A stretch of 10,604 nt of DNA from Gammaproteobacteria bacterium (GTDB lineage: Bacteria; Pseudomonadota; Gammaproteobacteria; S012-40), in contig JAOUPJ010000111.1 of the NCBI GenBank assembly GCA_029879945.1, positions 1 through 10,604 on the forward strand, read 5' to 3'. Of this stretch, positions 7,363-10,604 are shown in pieces (positions within the stretch are counted from its first letter, which is position 1; every line of letters starts with the position of its first letter). The position numbers and the translations under genes are program-made. The notes beneath the pieces are model-generated. The model was not told the DNA's origin. It did no database searches and was given only the letters and a program-made list of their open reading frames with translations.

Positions 7363-8226
7363 ATGTTGAAAAAACTGACTCCCCCATTTGTTTTGTTACT
7401 TTTAACGAGCACTGCTGGCTACGCGGCACAGGAGTCCAGTTTAAGTGATGATATCGTCAACCAGGCCTTGTCCTGTGCCGACCTGGTGGACAAGATTCGC
7501 GACTCGGATTGTATTGCCCCTGTCGCGGACTTTCTAAAAGGGGGCAATCTCAGTTTGGGTGCTACCATGGGTGCCTTTAGCGTCAACCTGAAAGTTAAAA
7601 ACGAAAAGACGGTAGTCGGAAAAATGGGCGGCGAAAATTCCTGGGCTCCCCACTACTCCATTAATACGCGTCCGCGCCACTTCGACGGTTCCAACTTTGG
7701 CTATGACTACTCATTCACGTACGAACAAAGTGCGACCACTTCACAAGTCATCACACGAGGTGGAAAAGACAAGGCCATTGATCTGGGTACCTATGCCATA
7801 GGCAGCATTATCGCTACCCAAGTCAATCTGTTTTATTCCATCGGTGCCAACGATGATTCTCCTGCAAAATACTTCACCCTGGCCATCGGTGTAGGACTGG
7901 GATATGGTAGTGTGAAAGGGAATACCTATCTCACGGAAGATGAGACTAACACCGTATGCTATGACGCCGCGACAAAGTATCACGAAGGAACGGGAAGCAT
8001 TGAAGCCGTTTCTCAAAGTTGTAAAAAGACAGCTTACGATCTATGGGGCCTGGGCGGCAGTGGGCGCGTGATGATAAATTACAGAAACAATGCCTACAAT
8101 TTTCGCTTCGAACTCACAAATGTGAATCTGGGTGCCGCCGCCAAACTGGTAACAGGGAAATCAGACTACGATTTATCACCCTCTTCTTTCAGCTTTACCG
8201 CAGCCTACCTGTTCGACGTGTTCTAA
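7363..8226 (+). CDS. Predicted exported outer-membrane beta-barrel protein; function unknown
   Basis: This is a 287-residue protein of no family I can name. It begins with a Sec signal peptide (LKK, then a hydrophobic core at 9-18) with likely cleavage after GYA (residue 21). A short segment with Cys38 and Cys50 precedes glycine-rich alternating strands: GNLSLGATMGAFSVNLKV, FGYDYSFTYEQS, TQVNLFYSIGAN, KYFTLAIGVGLGYGSV, GSGRVMINYRNN, YNFRFELTNVNLG and SFSFTAAYLFDVF. The terminal Phe and the strand pattern fit an outer-membrane beta-barrel. A second pair, Cys199 and Cys220, brackets a probable loop between strands. The start at 7363 is chosen because it gives an intact signal peptide; the ribosome site upstream is poor. 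Its stop is one base from the tatD stop on the other strand. A porin-like or structural role is only a guess. Confidence 0.8.
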   Translation: MLKKLTPPFVLLLLTSTAGYAAQESSLSDDIVNQALSCADLVDKIRDSDCIAPVADFLKGGNLSLGATMGAFSVNLKVKNEKTVVGKMGGENSWAPHYSINTRPRHFDGSNFGYDYSFTYEQSATTSQVITRGGKDKAIDLGTYAIGSIIATQVNLFYSIGANDDSPAKYFTLAIGVGLGYGSVKGNTYLTEDETNTVCYDAATKYHEGTGSIEAVSQSCKKTAYDLWGLGGSGRVMINYRNNAYNFRFELTNVNLGAAAKLVTGKSDYDLSPSSFSFTAAYLFDVF

Positions 8227-8227
8227 T

Positions 8228-9010
8228 CTACTGCTTAGCACTACTAAACAGGCGATAGAAATTTTCGGTCGTTGCCTCAGCCACTTCCTCAACTGAAATT
8301 CCTCTCAAGCTAGCAACAAATTCTGCGACTAGACGTGTGTGGGCCGGTTCGTTTTGCTGCCCGCGGTGAGGCACAGGTGCCAGATAGGGGCAATCCGTTT
8401 CCACTAATATGCGATCCAAAGGCACCCGCTTGGCCACTTCCTGTAGTTCCTTGGCACTGCTAAACGTAACGATACCCGAAAAGGAAATATAGAAATTCAG
8501 ATCCAGTGCTGCCTTTGCCATTTCCCAGTTTTCGGTAAAGCAGTGCATCACCCCGCCGATCTCGTCGGCCTTGTTTTCCTGCATCACCTTGATGGTATCT
8601 TCCCTGGCTTCGCGCGTGTGTATAATCAGGGGTTTGCCTGTCTGTTTAGCCGCTTCAATATGCACGGCAAATCGATCACGTTGCCACTGTTGATCGCCAC
8701 CCACGCGAAAATAGTCCAACCCTGTTTCACCGATGGCCACTACTTTGGGATTATCAGCAAGCGACACCAGCCGCGCTACATCCGGCTCTTCACAATCGGT
8801 ATGATTGGGATGCACACCTACCGAGGCGTAGATGTGTTCCGAAGTATTGGCCACGTCCATCACTTCGTCCAGGGTTTCCAGATCGATGCACACGCAAAGA
8901 AAGCGTTTTACGTCCTGTTCATAGGCGCTATTGAGATAGTTTTGTAAACCATCGGATTCGTCGTAACCCTTTAGACGATTTATATGACAGTGTGAATCCA
9001 CAATCAACAT
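8228..9010 (-). CDS. TatD-family metal-dependent deoxyribonuclease (YcfH-like)
   Basis: TatD proteins are cytoplasmic TIM-barrel metallohydrolases. E. coli TatD is a 3'-5' exonuclease linked to DNA repair; the physiological role of YcfH-type paralogues is less clear. The 260-residue length is typical. All expected metal ligands are visible: HCH (His7, His9), Glu95 in GETGLDY, His131 in IIHTRE, His156 in MHCFTE and Asp206 in ETDCPYLAP. The family stretch VGVHPN (64-69) is present. This is the last gene of the tmk-holB-tatD operon, which matches the place of ycfH beside holB in E. coli. The 14-base gap to holB holds an AGGA ribosome site (9024-9021). In pseudomonads a pilZ gene usually lies between holB and tatD; here there is none. 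The family is certain; the choice of YcfH over TatD or YjjV rests on location. Confidence 0.93.
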   Translation of the reverse strand: MLIVDSHCHINRLKGYDESDGLQNYLNSAYEQDVKRFLCVCIDLETLDEVMDVANTSEHIYASVGVHPNHTDCEEPDVARLVSLADNPKVVAIGETGLDYFRVGGDQQWQRDRFAVHIEAAKQTGKPLIIHTREAREDTIKVMQENKADEIGGVMHCFTENWEMAKAALDLNFYISFSGIVTFSSAKELQEVAKRVPLDRILVETDCPYLAPVPHRGQQNEPAHTRLVAEFVASLRGISVEEVAEATTENFYRLFSSAKQ

Positions 9011-9024
9011 CGAGATCTAGTCCT

Positions 9025-10005
9025 CTATCGAATTCGTTTCCATTGCACCAGTAAACTCTCCAGCAAAAGCTGTTCATTGAGATTACGGTTCAATTCTCGT
9101 CTGGCAGTTGTAACGGAACGATACAATTCTAACAGTGCGGCAAGGCTCAGCTTAGCGGATATTTCCTGCAACACCGGCTTCATATCCTGATTGTCGATGT
9201 GTGGCGGTGTCGAACTCACTTTGTATCGTGTCAAATCCGAAAGTATCGTGGCGTACCATTTCAAGACCTTGGCACTGCCCAAGTCCATCCAGCTTTTGGC
9301 CACATTGCACACGCTGGTCTTTTTGTTTTTTATGGCGCGTAAATCATTCACCAAACCCATTCTCTCTTCGAGACACGAATCTTCCATATATTCTTGAGCC
9401 AATAAGGGTGCACCCATGGCTAGGGCCAAGGCCTGCTTGATGTCACCTTTCTCATTTTGCTCGGCCAGCCAATCTACAACCAGGCCTTCCTGGGGAATGG
9501 GAAAGTCCACGCGCATACAACGGCTGCGTATGGTCGCGGGTAATGCGGAGCTGTGATCCGTAACCAACACAATTACTGCTTTGGCTGGCGGCTCTTCCAA
9601 TATTTTTAGCAAGGCGTTGGCGGCGTTTACGTTCATGCGATCCGCGTTCTCCACCACGGCCACTTTCCATCCCCGGTAATGACTGGCAAGAAAATAAAAG
9701 CCGATCAGTTCTCGTATGCTATCCACAGTGATTGTCGTGCCCTTTTCCTCCAGCGCCAACACCATCAGGTCTGGATGACTGCCAGCCTTAATCAAACGAC
9801 ACTGAGGACAGGTCCCGCAGGCCTCCTCAAGTTCACGACTTGCATCACACAAGAGTGAATGGGCCAGGGCCAGGGCGAATTGCCTCTTGCCCACACCACC
9901 GGGCCCAGTCAATAAAAGACTATGCGGAAAACGACCCGCTTCTTGAGACTCGGCCAATCTGCACCATTGTTCGGCCTGCCAGGGCAGGGCTTCTGTTACT
10001 GACAT
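9025..10005 (-). CDS. holB: DNA polymerase III delta-prime subunit (clamp loader)
   Basis: Delta-prime is the non-hydrolysing AAA+ wall of the clamp loader, which opens and places the beta sliding clamp on primed DNA. The 326-residue product is close to the 334 of E. coli. Visible features: PHSLLLTGPGGVGKRQFA with a P-loop-like segment (34-41), the zinc-binding cysteines Cys53, Cys63, Cys66 and Cys69 (CGTCPQC), the degenerate Walker B VAVVENADRM (115-124), NAANALLKILEEPP (127-140) and the SRC motif at 161-163, which supplies the arginine finger to a neighbouring subunit. The C-terminal part, about 210-326, is the collar domain and is more variable. Its ATG overlaps the end of tmk by 10 bases, which suggests translational coupling, and tatD follows 14 bases after its stop. 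Confidence 0.95.
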   Translation of the reverse strand: MSVTEALPWQAEQWCRLAESQEAGRFPHSLLLTGPGGVGKRQFALALAHSLLCDASRELEEACGTCPQCRLIKAGSHPDLMVLALEEKGTTITVDSIRELIGFYFLASHYRGWKVAVVENADRMNVNAANALLKILEEPPAKAVIVLVTDHSSALPATIRSRCMRVDFPIPQEGLVVDWLAEQNEKGDIKQALALAMGAPLLAQEYMEDSCLEERMGLVNDLRAIKNKKTSVCNVAKSWMDLGSAKVLKWYATILSDLTRYKVSSTPPHIDNQDMKPVLQEISAKLSLAALLELYRSVTTARRELNRNLNEQLLLESLLVQWKRIR

Positions 10006-10604
10006 ATCTCGTCCAATACTTTGCTTAATTGTTCTCTCACTGCATCTAATGTCACACTGGCGTCGATCACACGAAAACGTGCAGGCTCAGCAGCGGCGCG
10101 TGAGAGATAATGATCGCGCACCTTGGAAAAAAATTCCAAATCCTCTTGTTCAAACCGGTCCTTGTCGCCTCGTTTTCCAGCCCGTTCCATCCCCTGTGCT
10201 ACCGGTATATCAAAAAGCAGGGTCAGGTCCGGGCGCAAGTCCCCTTGTACCCAGTTCTCCAGGGCTGCAATACGATCAGTGGAAAGGCCACGACCGCCGC
10301 CTTGATAGGCATAGGTGGCATCGGTGAAACGGTCACACAAAACCCAGTCACCACGCTTCAGGGCAGGTAGAATCACCTTTGCCAGATGCTCGGCACGGGC
10401 GGCAAACATGAGCAGCAATTCGGTGTTGCTGTCCATGCCCCGGTAATTGGGATCGAGTAATAAGCCGCGAACAGCTTCGGACAGCTCGGTTCCACCGGGC
10501 TCACGCGTAACAATGACATTTAGTCCTCGTTTTTGTAGGTATTCCTGAATAAAGGCAATATTGGTGGACTTGCCGGCACCTTCGCCGCCTTCTACGGTGA
10601 GAAA
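9996..10604 (-). CDS. tmk: Thymidylate kinase, 5' end beyond the window
   Basis: Thymidylate kinase phosphorylates dTMP to dTDP with ATP on the route to dTTP. The frame is open from the right edge, giving 202 residues plus the stop. Only the first few residues are missing, since the P-loop VEGGEGAGKST is almost at the edge. Other family motifs: TREPGGTELSE after the P-loop, LLMFAARAEHL, WVLCDRFTDATYAYQGGGRG with the DRF motif and substrate-binding stretch, and RAGKRGDKDRFEQED, an arginine- and lysine-bearing LID like that of the E. coli-type enzymes. The stop lies 10 bases inside holB. An ATG-started internal reading from 10436 exists, but it would lack the P-loop and is not the real start. 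Genes upstream, often mltG and pabC in this order, would lie beyond the right edge. Confidence 0.95.
   Translation of the reverse strand, partial: FLTVEGGEGAGKSTNIAFIQEYLQKRGLNVIVTREPGGTELSEAVRGLLLDPNYRGMDSNTELLLMFAARAEHLAKVILPALKRGDWVLCDRFTDATYAYQGGGRGLSTDRIAALENWVQGDLRPDLTLLFDIPVAQGMERAGKRGDKDRFEQEDLEFFSKVRDHYLSRAAAEPARFRVIDASVTLDAVREQLSKVLDEICQ

Noticed and set aside
3519..8226. A secretion system or toxin delivery locus
   Set aside because: No ATPase, inner-membrane channel, peptidase or nuclease domain accompanies the three envelope proteins, so no such machine can be supported.
8543..8947. A 134-codon open frame on the plus strand
   Set aside because: It is antisense to tatD, whose metal-ligand motifs fix the true frame. 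The translation looks like low-information antisense.
9996..10436. A short ATG-started version of thymidylate kinase
   Set aside because: It lacks the P-loop, while the same frame stays open to the right edge and contains VEGGEGAGKST.

Overview
The window is a stretch of gammaproteobacterial chromosome. The housekeeping genes point there: a TmcA-type tRNA(Met) cytidine acetyltransferase, GreB next to it, and the tmk-holB-tatD (ycfH-like) operon, which is a typical gammaproteobacterial order. Short samples read by eye give about 50-53% GC in holB and tatD and about 43% in the middle of the window. Nothing in the sequence allows a genus to be named. I see no rRNA, tRNA, CRISPR array, insertion sequence or phage gene.

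Left part (1-3417): tmcA (minus strand, its end beyond the left edge) and greB (plus strand) diverge from a 119-base spacer that holds two back-to-back extended -10 promoters. greB runs tail-to-tail into a GTG-started gene for a spermidine-synthase-like Rossmann-fold protein (minus strand), with one base between the two stop codons.

Middle part (3519-8226): three genes for exported envelope proteins, none of which I can name. They are an 829-residue lipoprotein with five degenerate beta-rich repeats, each carrying close cysteine pairs (minus strand); a 336-residue protein with a lipobox and a C-terminal half that looks like an outer-membrane beta-barrel (plus strand); and a 287-residue protein with a signal peptide that also looks like a barrel (plus strand). 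The first two diverge from an AT-rich 207-base spacer with small inverted repeats. Their lower GC suggests an accessory insertion between conserved blocks. This is the least explained part of the window.

Right part (8228-10604): tatD, holB and tmk read leftwards as one operon. tmk and holB overlap by 10 bases, holB and tatD are 14 bases apart, and tmk runs off the right edge. Its products make dTDP, the clamp-loader delta-prime subunit and a TatD-family metal-dependent nuclease. The third envelope gene meets tatD tail-to-tail, again with one base between the stops.

I found no convincing defence system or other multi-gene machine. The best candidates for something undescribed are the repeat lipoprotein and its divergent lipoprotein-barrel partner.
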